39,980 nt of DNA from Phycisphaerae bacterium (GTDB lineage Bacteria; Planctomycetota; Phycisphaerae; Tepidisphaerales; Tepidisphaeraceae): the NCBI GenBank assembly GCA_025936175.1, contig JAICTV010000023.1, positions 1 to 39,980 of the forward strand, given 5' to 3'. The notes beneath the pieces are model-generated. The model was not told where the DNA came from. It ran no database searches and saw nothing but the letters and a program-made list of their open reading frames with translations. Made by a program: the position numbers and the translations under genes. Shown piece after piece: positions 20,901-29,692 of the stretch (position 1 is its first letter; the number at the start of each line of letters is the position of its first letter).

Positions 20901-21531
20901 CGTCCTCTCCGCAAACCCGAACGCGGCGGCGAACCTCTCCGTCATCGTCAACACCAGCGCGACGCTGACGTTGAACAACTCCCAGCAGCTCGCGAGCCTC
21001 AACCTCGCCGGCGGAAACGCGACCCTCGCCGCCGGCGGCGGAAAGTTCCTCAAGCTCGGCAATCTCCAGCTCTCATCGCCCGCGCGCCTCAACGTCAACG
21101 ACAACGCGATGAGCCTGCACATCACTGGAGGATACGACGGACTTCTGCCGTGGCTGCAAGGCGGCTCCAACGGCGGCACGTGGTCCGGCAGTGGCGTAGT
21201 GACGACGATGTCCCCCGCCGTCGCCCCCAACTCCCTCACCACGATCGGCGCCGCCAACGCATCCGATCTCCTCGGAATCACCGGCACGCAAACCGCCTTC
21301 TGGGACGGCCAGACCGTCGATGCATCGGCGGTCCTGGTGAAGTACACGTACGGCGGCGATGCCAACCTCGATGGCGTCATCAACGGCGACGACTACTTCC
21401 AGATCGACTCGGCCTTCCCGCAACAACTCCACGGCTGGCTCAACGGCGATTTCAATTACGACGGCGTGATCAACGGTGACGATTACTTCTTGATTGACAG
21501 CAACTTCCCGGCACAGGCGGCGCCGCTCTGA
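17956..21531 (+). CDS. GH74-like Asp-box beta-propeller protein with LEPR-XLL motif and dockerin-type C-terminus (array gene 6)
   Basis: A 1191-residue protein from this start. Residues 15-766 form BNR/sortilin-type propellers with many Asp boxes (S-x-D-x-G-x-x-W, such as STDGGATW, STDGGASW, SSDQGATW, STDGGSTW). The opening GPGGGGSYFTAG followed by SSDMSGIYHS resembles the start of GH74 xyloglucanases (GGGG...TDVGGAYR); D49 would be the family's catalytic base. I could not confirm the acid residue, so xyloglucanase activity is tentative. An Ig-like domain (770-881) and the shared module (from 1041) follow. The motif is LEILESRTLLAA. Start choice: ATG 17956 gives a short leader like its neighbours. 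GTG 17890 overlaps the stop of gene 5 as GTGA and would add a hydrophobic stretch (FALPIIIALY) that looks a little like a signal peptide. Confidence 0.87.
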   Translation: MPLLSLEILESRTLLAATPPATWTTQGPGGGGSYFTAGVNGNDLWVSSDMSGIYHSANFGASWQQINFHNSVGGINGGTGSQISFTSDPNVLYMPSTNLAQVVKSTDGGATWSKLANWSGGTAYWTAADPTTTTKLIVASGSNLYVSTNGGSSFSTAYSSSSLFVAGAFFDGSNVYFGTNKGLLVSTNGGTSFTLSSVTGIASGQFMISFIGAKDTASGTTRLLAVTSATNPVAGNSPSAYAFGKLYRLDVGGTWTDKTSAVPSGNKMHFVQMARSNITTAYLAGGDANGNEQVLKTTNGGDAWSDVFLSNSTDGGGVNNKNVATGYEGQGGDLGWGWGGDPYSFMVSASDPNRAITVDSGFIHVTSDGGASWQAAYVVPADRNAPAASTPQHKAYHTSGSDDTSVHYLTWTSASTIVAGYTDIIGWRSTDGGASWAMPSWYTTGGNGDNNTIYKIESSLDGTKLYAASSSVHDMYASNYLLDSRTNPSYQNGRVTVSSDQGATWSLVHEFGHPLVWEQVDPNNANRMYAMVVDGPESPDAGASGGIWMTNNLNLGASSTWTHLPSPPRTEGHPYILRVLNDGTLVATFSGRRSAASGTEKFTDSSGVFISTDGGSTWTDRSAANMHWYTKEITIDPTDATQNTWYVAVNNGWSGTGNDLGDLYRTTNRGLSWTKMNLYTLFSGAISIDINSVTINPTTREMYVATGQRGVLYTPDVTVAGLSASNFSDVTSFPHAWIERVFINPYNAQDVWVATFGGGIKHGSIATDTIPPTVQSINRVNSTYNGSQSVQFTLVFSESVTGVDGGDFSFAQAGGLSGAFFTSITGSGTTYTLTVNTGSGDGILGVNLSDNDSITDAAGNKLGGTGTGNGNFAGQTYSIAKVDPSFTGGGSFYLRQSAGTFELFNSATPTGSPMYSTAFSNMHSVTLTTGSADDTIYLDSSFGGTPIPATSGVIANVGGGSNLLSLVGTPASGSVTLSGGSVVLSANPNAAANLSVIVNTSATLTLNNSQQLASLNLAGGNATLAAGGGKFLKLGNLQLSSPARLNVNDNAMSLHITGGYDGLLPWLQGGSNGGTWSGSGVVTTMSPAVAPNSLTTIGAANASDLLGITGTQTAFWDGQTVDASAVLVKYTYGGDANLDGVINGDDYFQIDSAFPQQLHGWLNGDFNYDGVINGDDYFLIDSNFPAQAAPL

Positions 21532-21557
21532 CGCAAGTTATAGAATTCAGTTGCGTC
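21530..21557 (+). promoter_or_regulatory. inverted repeat around a candidate -10 element upstream of array gene 7
   Basis: GACGCAA (21530-21536) and TTGCGTC (21551-21557) form a 7-bp inverted repeat around TATAGAAT (21539-21546). It starts at the stop codon of gene 6. It could be a small operator or a weak hairpin; the evidence is sequence pattern alone. Confidence 0.3.
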
Positions 21558-21687
21558 GCGCTTCCCGGGGGGACAGAATCTCTGCGCCGCCGCAGTCTTG
21601 CGATAGCAGGGAGAGGGCACCATTCGACATCTCAAGAAGCTCATCACGCGCCGCCGCCCGCGCCACCACCCGCGCCACCGCCGCCCG

Positions 21688-24600
21688 ATGGTCGTCGAAG
21701 AACTCGAAGTTCGCCGACTGCTCGCGGCGGCAAACCTGCTCATCTCCGAGTTTCTCGCCAGCAACGATCAGTCGATCACCGACGCCGCCGGCGATCACGA
21801 GGACTGGATCGAGATCCACAACGCCGGCGACGCGGATGCGAACCTCAACGACTACTTTCTGACCGACAGCGCCGGCAATCCCGAGAAGTGGCGATTCCCA
21901 GTGCAAACGCTGGCGGCCGGCGGATACCTGACCGTCTTCGCTTCCAATCGCGACCTCGCGGTGGCGGGGCAGGAGCTGCACACCAACTTTCAGCTCGACG
22001 CGGCCGGCGAATACCTCGCCCTGATCCGCGCCGCTGATGATCAGCCGCAGTTTGAGTACTCGCCGACTTATCCCGTTCAATCCTCCGACGTGTCCTATGG
22101 TTTGACCGACGCCAACAACCCGGCCAGCGCTTTGATCTACTTTTCGGTCCCGAGTCCCGGCGCGGCCAACGCGCCGTCCGTCGCGACGCCGACGTTCTCG
22201 GTCAACGGCAAGACGTTCAACGGCTCGATGCAGGTATCGCTCTCGACCGCGACCAGCGGCGCCGAGATCCGTTATACCACCGACCGCACCGTGCCTACCG
22301 CGACGTCCCCGCTCTACACCGGCCCGATCACGCTGACGCAGTCCACCATGCTGCGCGTCAAGTCTTTCGCGCCGGGTCTGGTGGCCAGCCCTGTGGTGGG
22401 CCAGACCTACACCGCCGTCGACGGCACGGTGAACACCTTCCGCTCCAACCTGCCGATCGTCGTGCTCGATTCCTACGGCGCCGGCGCGTCGATGAACGAC
22501 GCCACCTACATCAACGCCAGTGCGCAGTTCATCAACACGCAGACCGACGGGTATGCCGAGATGCTGGACCCGGTGGATTTCAGCGGTCGAATCGGCCTGC
22601 GCTATCGCGGGAGCACCAGCTACTTCAACTATCCGAAGAAGCAGTTCGCGGTCGAAACGCGTGATGAGAGTGACAACGACAAGAGCGTCTCGCTGCTGGG
22701 GATGCCCAGCGAATCGGATTGGGTGCTCTACGACCCCTACACCGAGAAGTCGCTGATCAACAATGCGCTGGCGATGGATTGGGCTCGCGGCATGGGCCAT
22801 TACGCCAGCCGCGTGCAGTATGTCGAGGTCTACTTCAACGCCAACGCCGACACCTCCATCAACTACAGCAGCGATTACATGGGTGTCTACATCCTGATGG
22901 AGAAGCCTAAGCGCGATGACAACCGGATCAATGTCGACAAGATGCTGCCGAGCGACACGACTGAGCCGAACATCACCGGCGGCTACATCTTCAAGAAGGA
23001 CCGCAAGGAAACCCAGGAGATCGCGATCAATGTGCCCGGCGGCGCGTCGGTCGGGCCGCAGCAGTTCGTGATGGTCGAGCCGGACGAGACGGAATTGACC
23101 GGAGCCCAGCAGACCTGGCTGACGAACTACCTGAGCGACCTCGATACCGTCATGAACGGCCCGAACTTCGCCGATCCGGTGAACGGTTACGCGAAGTACA
23201 TCGACGTCGATTCGTGGGTCGATTACTGGATCTCAGTTGAGTTCACCAAGAACGTCGACGGCTTCTGGCTCAGTAACTTCATGCACAAGGACCGCGGCGG
23301 AAAAATCGAAGAAGGCCCCGTCTGGGACTACAACCTTGCCTTCGGCCAGGCCGATTACAGCGATGGCGCCAGCGCCAGCGGATGGTCCAGCGCTTTCCTT
23401 GGTGTTAGCGGAAGCTTCGGCGAGCAATACGGCTATTACAAGCGCCTGATGCAGGACCCGGCGTTCGTCCTGAAAATCACCGACCGCTGGCAGCAACTGC
23501 GTAAGACCATCCTGAATACCAATAACATGTGGGCCGACATCGACAATTACGTCGGCCTGCTGACGGACCACAACGGCAACTATCCCGTCGGCTCCACGCC
23601 GACTCAAACGTCCAACAACCCCGTCGTTCGAAACTTTAAGCGGTGGACGGGGGTACTCGGCACGTGGAACACGACCAACAGTTTCTTCGACGCCCAGGGG
23701 CGCTGGATTGAAGACGTCAACCTGATGAAGCAGTGGCTGAGCGCGCGAGCGGAGTGGATGGACGCGCAGTTCGCCCCCGCGCCGATCCTTTCTCCCGCCG
23801 GCGGGACGTTCGGCAGCCCGACCACCGTGACCATGACGCCCAAGGCGCTGGCGACGTTCACCGAGTCGAGCATCATGGGATCGAGCTTCCCCGTGCAGTA
23901 TCTCGTGCCTTCGTCCACGCTCTCCGCCTGGCAGAACCTGGGCTACACCGCCACCGGCTGGACCAGCGGAACGGTGACGACTGGAAAAGGCGTCGGCTAC
24001 GACACCACCACCACGCCGGTCAACTATGCGCCCCTCATCAGCGTCAACGTGCAGACGCCGATGCTGAATGTCCGATCCTCGATCTACACGCGCTTCACCA
24101 TCAACATCGCCAACCCGGCCGCCATCAATCATCTCATCCTGAAGATGAAGTACGACGACGGATTCGTCGCCTGGGTGAATGGCGTTCGGGTGATCGAAGC
24201 CGGGCTTGGCAACGCGAATACCAACCCCGTCTTCAACTCGACCGCGCCCGCCGACCGTGATGAGACTCAGGCGACCCAGTACGTCGAATGGGACATCTCC
24301 GAGATCAAGAGCCAGCTCGTCGCAGGCAATAACATCCTCGCGATTCAGGGAATCAACCGCTCGGCCGGCAGCAACGACTTCCTGATCGTCCCCGAGCTGT
24401 TCGACCGCACCTACAGCAATCCGACCGCCGGCAGCGTCTACTACACCACCGACGGAAGCGACCCGCGCCTCGATGGCGGCGCGATCAATCCGAGCGCGCT
24501 GCTCTACTCCGGTCCGATCAAGGTCAGCAGCTCGACCCGCTACCGCGCCCGTACGCTCAACGGCGGCGTCTGGGGCGGAATTGCGGACGAGGTCTACAAC

Positions 24601-25944
24601 TTCGACGCCAACAACCTGCGCGTCACGGAGCTGATGTACAACCCGGCCGCTCCGCCTGCCGGCAGCCCGTACACCGCGCAGGATTTTGAGTTCATCGAGT
24701 TCAAGAACATCGGCTCTTCGCCGCTCAACCTGAACGGTTTCGCGCTGAACAACGGGGCGACGTTCACCTTCCCCAACACCACCCTGGCGGCGGGCGCGTA
24801 CGCGGTCGTCGTGAAGAACCTCGCGGCGTTCCAGTCGCGCTACGACACGAGCGGGATGAACATCCTGGGCGTCTACACCGGCAACCTCGACAACGGCGGC
24901 GAGACGGTCGCGTTCGTCAACGGCTTCGCGCAGACGATGCAGTCGTTCAAGTACCAGGATAGCTGGTTCCCGCAGACCGACGGCCCCGGCTACTCGCTCG
25001 TGGTCGTCGATCCGCTCCAGCCGCTGGCGAACTGGGACCTCGCCGCGGGATGGCGCGCCAGTTATCTGCCGAACGGTTCGCCCGGCGTGGAAGACACCGA
25101 CACGACGCCGCCGACGCTGCAATCCGCTTCATTCGATCCCGCGACGAAGAACGCGACGCTCGTCTTCAGCGAGCCCGTCACCTTCGCCGCGTCTCCGGGC
25201 GTGAGCGTGAGCGAACTGCTTTCCTCAACGCCCGCGACACCGGGCGGGTTTACCACGAGCAGCAACTCGATCACGTTGGCGTTCGATCCGTCGCTTGTCG
25301 ATGGAATCTATCAATTGACGCTCTCGGCGGCATCGGTCACGGATTCGGCGAGCAACGTGATGGCGTCGAGCGCGATCTTCACCTGGCTGACCGCAGACGC
25401 CGGCCACCTGCTCGCGCTGCCGGCGACGGCGACGACGTACGCGGTCGATCAGCTCGCGCTCGCCGGCACGGCGAAGCTCGATGTGGCGAACGACACGCTC
25501 ATCATCCGCCACGGCGACGCCGGCTCGTGGAACGGCTCGGCGTACTCCGGCATCACGGGGCTGGTCGCCTCCGGCAGCAACGGAGGCGCCTGGGACGGCG
25601 TCTCCGGCATCGTCACCAGCCAACCCGCCGCCACCGGCGGGAACACCCTGACCACTCTCGCCGTCGTCGGCGCATCTCAGCTCCTCGGGCTGACGGGATC
25701 GCAAACCGCGCTGTTCGACGGCCAACTGCTCGCCGCCGACAGCATCATCATCAAGTACACCTACGCCGGCGATGCCAACCTCGATGGCGTCATCAACGGC
25801 GACGATTATTTCCAGATCGATTCCGCCTTCCCGCAGGCGTTGCACGATTACTTCAACGGCGACTTCAACTATGACGGCGTCGTGAACGGCGACGATTACT
25901 TCCTGATCGACTCCAACTTCCCGGCTCAAGATTCTGTGCTGTAA
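21688..25944 (+). CDS. lamin-tail / CotH kinase surface protein with dockerin-type C-terminus (array gene 7)
   Basis: 1418 residues from ATG 21688. Domains in order: lamin-tail domain (about 14-130, NLLISEFLASN), chitobiase C-terminal-like domain (168-243, EIRYTTDRTVPT), CotH kinase domain (about 247-600), a beta-sandwich (about 690-900, KYDDGFVAWVNGVRV), a second chitobiase-like piece (910-970, YYTTDGSDPR), a second lamin-tail domain (975-1134, LRVTELMYNP), an Ig-like domain and the shared module (from 1261). CotH proteins are atypical protein kinases; LRYRGSTSYFNYPKKQF, YMGVYILMEKPKR and WDYNLAFG (D547, N549 as likely metal ligands) fit the family. The motif is VVEELEVRRLL. Start is uncertain: AGGGAGAGGG at 21608-21617 sits 4 bases before an in-frame ATT (21622), the geometry of neighbouring genes, and no ATG/GTG/TTG lies between the in-frame stop at 21604 and 21688. 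ATT would add 22 basic residues. Confidence 0.9.
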   Translation: MVVEELEVRRLLAAANLLISEFLASNDQSITDAAGDHEDWIEIHNAGDADANLNDYFLTDSAGNPEKWRFPVQTLAAGGYLTVFASNRDLAVAGQELHTNFQLDAAGEYLALIRAADDQPQFEYSPTYPVQSSDVSYGLTDANNPASALIYFSVPSPGAANAPSVATPTFSVNGKTFNGSMQVSLSTATSGAEIRYTTDRTVPTATSPLYTGPITLTQSTMLRVKSFAPGLVASPVVGQTYTAVDGTVNTFRSNLPIVVLDSYGAGASMNDATYINASAQFINTQTDGYAEMLDPVDFSGRIGLRYRGSTSYFNYPKKQFAVETRDESDNDKSVSLLGMPSESDWVLYDPYTEKSLINNALAMDWARGMGHYASRVQYVEVYFNANADTSINYSSDYMGVYILMEKPKRDDNRINVDKMLPSDTTEPNITGGYIFKKDRKETQEIAINVPGGASVGPQQFVMVEPDETELTGAQQTWLTNYLSDLDTVMNGPNFADPVNGYAKYIDVDSWVDYWISVEFTKNVDGFWLSNFMHKDRGGKIEEGPVWDYNLAFGQADYSDGASASGWSSAFLGVSGSFGEQYGYYKRLMQDPAFVLKITDRWQQLRKTILNTNNMWADIDNYVGLLTDHNGNYPVGSTPTQTSNNPVVRNFKRWTGVLGTWNTTNSFFDAQGRWIEDVNLMKQWLSARAEWMDAQFAPAPILSPAGGTFGSPTTVTMTPKALATFTESSIMGSSFPVQYLVPSSTLSAWQNLGYTATGWTSGTVTTGKGVGYDTTTTPVNYAPLISVNVQTPMLNVRSSIYTRFTINIANPAAINHLILKMKYDDGFVAWVNGVRVIEAGLGNANTNPVFNSTAPADRDETQATQYVEWDISEIKSQLVAGNNILAIQGINRSAGSNDFLIVPELFDRTYSNPTAGSVYYTTDGSDPRLDGGAINPSALLYSGPIKVSSSTRYRARTLNGGVWGGIADEVYNFDANNLRVTELMYNPAAPPAGSPYTAQDFEFIEFKNIGSSPLNLNGFALNNGATFTFPNTTLAAGAYAVVVKNLAAFQSRYDTSGMNILGVYTGNLDNGGETVAFVNGFAQTMQSFKYQDSWFPQTDGPGYSLVVVDPLQPLANWDLAAGWRASYLPNGSPGVEDTDTTPPTLQSASFDPATKNATLVFSEPVTFAASPGVSVSELLSSTPATPGGFTTSSNSITLAFDPSLVDGIYQLTLSAASVTDSASNVMASSAIFTWLTADAGHLLALPATATTYAVDQLALAGTAKLDVANDTLIIRHGDAGSWNGSAYSGITGLVASGSNGGAWDGVSGIVTSQPAATGGNTLTTLAVVGASQLLGLTGSQTALFDGQLLAADSIIIKYTYAGDANLDGVINGDDYFQIDSAFPQALHDYFNGDFNYDGVVNGDDYFLIDSNFPAQDSVL

Positions 25945-25981
25945 ATCTGGGTAACGCACCTCCCCATCGATGGCGCGTCCG

Positions 25982-25990
25982 TGCTATGGT
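25982..25990 (+). promoter_or_regulatory. candidate extended -10 element for array gene 8
   Basis: TGCTATGGT matches the extended -10 pattern TGnTATnnT and lies 28 bases before the GTG start of gene 8, with its ribosome binding site in between. No clear -35 hexamer is present, as allowed for extended -10 promoters. Confidence 0.4.
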
Positions 25991-26018
25991 GCGCCGCTCG
26001 ATCCCGGAGGGAGCTCGC

Positions 26019-27917
26019 GTGCGCCGCATGAAGTGTTTCGTTGTTGAACCGCTGGAAAGAAGACAACTGCTCGCCACCACGATCGTCACCCCCACCGTCA
26101 CCGCGCTCAAGCTGATTAACGCCGACACGAATCAGGCGATCGAGACGATCGGCAACGGCGCGACGATCGATCTCTCGAAGCTTCCCACCAAACACCTCAA
26201 CGTGCAGGCGATCACCAGCGCCGGCGTCGGCAGCGTGAAGTTCGGCTACGACGCGAAGCTGAACTACCACTTGGAGAACGTCGCGCCCTTCGCGTTGGCC
26301 GGTGACAACAGCGGCGACTACAACGCCTGGACGCCGACGACAGGATCGCACATGCTCCGCGCGACGCCTTTCAGTCTGGTCAAAGCCGCCGGCGTGCAGG
26401 GGACGACGAAGAAGGTCTCGTTCACCGTCGTCAATGGCTCCTCCACCTCGTCTCCCGCGACGCCGAAGAGTGTCGTCGCCACGCTGGCTGGCACCAGCGG
26501 CATCAAGCTGACCTGGAGTGCGCCGACGAGCGGCTCGGCTGTTGCCAAATACATCATCGATTACTTTCCCGGCTCCAATGCGCCGATGAAGAGCATCTCG
26601 GTCGCCGGACCGGCCACGTCCGCCAGCCTCTCGGGCCTGTCGTCATTCCAGGTCTACTCGATCTACGTCATCGCCGTCGATTCCGCCGGCAAGCGCGCGT
26701 CCACGCACGTGACGACGATGACCGCGGCCACCGCGACGACCAAGCGTTATCTCTACCTGCTCGATCTCCCGAAGAACGTCACGGGCTTCACGAACGAGAA
26801 GCCGCAAATCGAGGTCTTCGACATCGCCAACGGCCACAAGTGGGTGAAGAACATCCCGCTCCCCAGCGGGATCTACGGCTCGCGCGGCATCGCCGCCAGC
26901 GCCGCCACGCAACGCCTCTACCTCACCTTCTACAACACGCCCGTCGACATCTATCAGACCGGCGGCCTGCTCTGTCTCGATCTCAAGACCGACAAGGTGC
27001 TGTGGAAGCGCAAGTACGATCAGTCGGTGATCCCCTCGCCCGATCGCTTCGACATCACGCCGGACGGGAAGAAGATCTACATGCCCGTCGGCGAGAACGG
27101 GCCGGACAATTTCTGGGAAGTGCTCGACGCGAGCAACGGCGATCCGCTCGGCCGGATCACCTTCGTCACCGCGCCGCACAACACGATCGTCAGCACCGAC
27201 GGCACCCGCGCGTTTTTCGAGGGCCAGGAAAAAGGCGCGCAGCCGCCGGAGCTGAAGCACACCATCGGTGTGGTCGATACGGCGAGCGACAAGATCATCC
27301 AGCGCATCGGCCCGTTCCGCGATGTGGTGCGGCCGTTCACGATCAACGGCAAAGCGACGCTGGTCTTCGCGACGGTGAACAACTGGGTCGGCTTCCAGGT
27401 CGGCGACGTCGCCAGCGGAAAAATCCTCTACACCGTCGCCCCGCCCGGCTATGTCCTTCCCAACCCTCTGCCCGGCGGCGCGCTCTCCCACGGCATCGCC
27501 CTCTCGCCGGACGAGAAGTACCTGTACGTCGACGACGATCTGAAGATCGGCATTCAAGTGTGGGACGTGAGCAAGATCGCCACGCAAGCGCCGACCTACG
27601 TCGGCTTCGTCAAAACCCGCGCGAGCGGAAAAAATCTCGCCGGCCAAAAAGACCCCAACGCGAGCAACGACGCCACCGGCGTCCCCGCGTGGATCACCTT
27701 CAGCCGCGACGGCAAATACGCCTACCCCGAGTCCGGCGAGATCATCGACATCGCGACGCGCAAAGTGATCGGGCAACTGCGCGCCAAGACGGTCGATGCC
27801 CTCGGAAACGTTATCGACGCTCCATATTCACACAGCCGATTCGTGCTGGAGATCGACTTCGACGGCGGAAATGTGATTCATGTCGCTAATCAGTTCGGCG
27901 TCGGGCGTGTGCGATAA
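26019..27917 (+). CDS. LEPR-XLL protein with FN3 and beta-propeller, no dockerin (array gene 8)
   Basis: A 632-residue protein starting at GTG 26019, chosen because GGAGGGAG (26006-26013) lies 5 bases upstream; an in-frame ATG at 25986 lies within the promoter-like element and is less likely. The motif is VVEPLERRQLLA. Residues 18-135 form a beta-rich Ig-like segment, 140-240 a fibronectin type III domain (LTWSAPTSGSAVAKYIIDY), and 245-630 a YVTN/quinoprotein-type propeller (DRFDITPDGKKIYMP, GIALSPDEKYLYVDDD). It is the only member of the array without the shared C-terminal module; it ends directly after the propeller at QFGVGRVR, with no sign of frameshift or truncation. It probably binds rather than cleaves, and must be localised differently if the module is an anchor. 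Substrate unknown. Confidence 0.88.
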   Translation: MRRMKCFVVEPLERRQLLATTIVTPTVTALKLINADTNQAIETIGNGATIDLSKLPTKHLNVQAITSAGVGSVKFGYDAKLNYHLENVAPFALAGDNSGDYNAWTPTTGSHMLRATPFSLVKAAGVQGTTKKVSFTVVNGSSTSSPATPKSVVATLAGTSGIKLTWSAPTSGSAVAKYIIDYFPGSNAPMKSISVAGPATSASLSGLSSFQVYSIYVIAVDSAGKRASTHVTTMTAATATTKRYLYLLDLPKNVTGFTNEKPQIEVFDIANGHKWVKNIPLPSGIYGSRGIAASAATQRLYLTFYNTPVDIYQTGGLLCLDLKTDKVLWKRKYDQSVIPSPDRFDITPDGKKIYMPVGENGPDNFWEVLDASNGDPLGRITFVTAPHNTIVSTDGTRAFFEGQEKGAQPPELKHTIGVVDTASDKIIQRIGPFRDVVRPFTINGKATLVFATVNNWVGFQVGDVASGKILYTVAPPGYVLPNPLPGGALSHGIALSPDEKYLYVDDDLKIGIQVWDVSKIATQAPTYVGFVKTRASGKNLAGQKDPNASNDATGVPAWITFSRDGKYAYPESGEIIDIATRKVIGQLRAKTVDALGNVIDAPYSHSRFVLEIDFDGGNVIHVANQFGVGRVR

Positions 27918-28103
27918 TCAGCGGCAACCGTTCGGTGGCCGCATCAAGCGCTTGATCATCCCCGCCTTCCGCTGAATTTGGCCTGATTCCATGATTTTTC
28001 CCTCATTTTTGTTGTGCCCGCGCTTGTGGCATTTACCATCGATGTCCTCGTAAGGGGCGGGCCATCGGGTCTTTTTTTGTGTGTCGTCGGAGAGGGCATC
28101 GGG

Positions 28104-29612
28104 ATGACTAAATTTGTTACCGCGCAGGGGCGCAAGGTCCGCGCCGTCAATTCTTGCCACGAACTTGAAGCACTCGAACAGCGCCGGCTGTTCGCCGTCT
28201 CCTGGGACGGCGGCGGCGACGGTGTGAACTGGAGCGATGCGAACAACTGGTCGGGTGATGTCGTCCCCGGCGACAACGACGACGTCACCATCGCCGCCGG
28301 CGCGGGCACCATCCTCGTCAGCGGCGCCAGCCAGCTCGTCAAGAGCGTCAGCAGCTCGCGGGCGATCGCGATCAGCGGAACGCAGTTGACCGTCAGTGGC
28401 GCCGTCACCCTCGGCGCCGCTTCGCGCATCGACGGCGGCGGAGCGCTGGACGTCGCCGGCAACATCACGCTCAACGCCGCCCTCACCCTCGGCAGCGACA
28501 CCGACAACTCCAACGGCGATCTCTATACTTCCGGCGCGGCGGCGCAGACCCTCAGCGGCACCGGCAGCATCACCGCCGCCGGCAACGACGTCGATTACCT
28601 CATCAACGCGGGCACCGGATCGCTCACCATCGTGTCGGGGTTCAACATCAGCGGCAGGAACCTCAACACGTTCTCTCCCAGCGGCGCCGCGATCATCAAC
28701 AACGGCGTCCTCAACGCCAACGTCCCGGCGGGAAGCTGGGCCGTTTCCGGGATCACCACCAACGCCGGCACGCTCACCGCCACCAGCGGCGCGGGAATGG
28801 TCATCACGGGCGCGCTGACCAACACGGGCTTGATCTCTGCCACCACCAACGGCTTCCTGCAATTGAATTCCACCGTCACCGGCGCCGGCACCGTCTCAGC
28901 GTTGAGCGGCGGCACGCTCAACATGATGCCCGCCTACACCAATTCCTCGACGCTCACCGTCTCCGCAACCAGCACGCTCTTCGCCGGCAACAACCTGATC
29001 AATGCCGGCACGCTCAGCGTCGCGGGCACCTTGCGTGTCGCCGGCACCCTCACGCTCTTCTCCGGCACCGCGACGATGCCCGCCGGCGGCACGGGCGTCA
29101 TCAAGACCGCCGCCCTCTCCGTCGCCGCCGGACGACAGCTCAACCTCAACGACAACGACTTGATCGTCGACTACACCGGCTCGAGCGTCATCGGCTCCTG
29201 GAACGGAGCCAACTACACCGGTCTGACCGGCTTGATTCAGGCCGGCCGCAGCAACGGCACATGGACGGGCAACGGCATCGTCACTGGAATGTCCGCCGCC
29301 AAGGATCCCAACACGCTGACCAACCTCGGCATCGCCGAATCGTCCCTCGTGCTCGGCCTGAGCGGGACGCAGACGACCTTTTGGGACGGGGTAACCGTGG
29401 ACGCGACGGCGGTGCTGATCAAGTACACCTACACCGGCGACGCGAACCTCGACGGCGTCATCAACGGCGACGACTACTTCCAGGTCGACTCCGCCTTCCC
29501 AAGCCACGCGCGCGGATGGGCCAACGGGGACTTTAACTACGACGGCTTGATCAACGGCGACGATTACTTCTTCATCGACTCCGACTTCCCCGCTCAGAAA
29601 TCGCCGCTGTAA
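28104..29612 (+). CDS. beta-solenoid protein with LEPR-XLL motif and dockerin-type C-terminus (array gene 9)
   Basis: A 502-residue protein, the shortest of the dockerin-bearing set. GGAGAGGG (28089-28096) lies 7 bases before ATG 28104; the frame is open upstream but lacks a better start. The motif is ELEALEQRRLFAVS. WDGGGDGVNWSDANNWSG at about residues 34-51 is the typical opening of autotransporter-like beta-solenoid surface proteins. Residues 52-344 are short Thr/Ala/Gly-rich strands with no catalytic motif. The shared module follows from about 344, with loops DANLDGVINGDD and DFNYDGLINGDD. It is close to a minimal version of the architecture (motif, stalk, module) and is probably structural or adhesive. 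The 186-base gap upstream contains a 7-T run (28072-28078) and a 14-bp palindrome (27943-27956). Confidence 0.87.
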   Translation: MTKFVTAQGRKVRAVNSCHELEALEQRRLFAVSWDGGGDGVNWSDANNWSGDVVPGDNDDVTIAAGAGTILVSGASQLVKSVSSSRAIAISGTQLTVSGAVTLGAASRIDGGGALDVAGNITLNAALTLGSDTDNSNGDLYTSGAAAQTLSGTGSITAAGNDVDYLINAGTGSLTIVSGFNISGRNLNTFSPSGAAIINNGVLNANVPAGSWAVSGITTNAGTLTATSGAGMVITGALTNTGLISATTNGFLQLNSTVTGAGTVSALSGGTLNMMPAYTNSSTLTVSATSTLFAGNNLINAGTLSVAGTLRVAGTLTLFSGTATMPAGGTGVIKTAALSVAAGRQLNLNDNDLIVDYTGSSVIGSWNGANYTGLTGLIQAGRSNGTWTGNGIVTGMSAAKDPNTLTNLGIAESSLVLGLSGTQTTFWDGVTVDATAVLIKYTYTGDANLDGVINGDDYFQVDSAFPSHARGWANGDFNYDGLINGDDYFFIDSDFPAQKSPL

Positions 29613-29664
29613 CGCGCGCCGCGTCGCCTGCACGCGCGCAGGCTCGTCCGGTGAAACAAACGCG

Positions 29665-29673
29665 TGGTATGAT
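29665..29673 (+). promoter_or_regulatory. candidate extended -10 element for array gene 10
   Basis: TGGTATGAT fits the extended -10 pattern TGnTATnnT and lies 19 bases before the GTG start of gene 10, with GGAGAGAG (29681-29688) between them. The similarity in pattern and placement to the element at 25982-25990 supports both. Confidence 0.4.
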
Positions 29674-29692
29674 GATCGGCGGAGAGAGCACC

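Noticed and set aside
27943..27956. Palindrome ATCAAGCGCTTGAT as a terminator for array gene 8
   Set aside because: It is a perfect 14-bp palindrome, but has no loop and no T run after it; it could equally be a chance or protein-binding site.
28016..28078. GCCCGC/GCGGGC inverted repeat followed by seven T as terminator or attenuator before gene 9
   Set aside because: The stem is only 6 bp with a 35-base loop and sits 9 bases from the T run, too weak to call.
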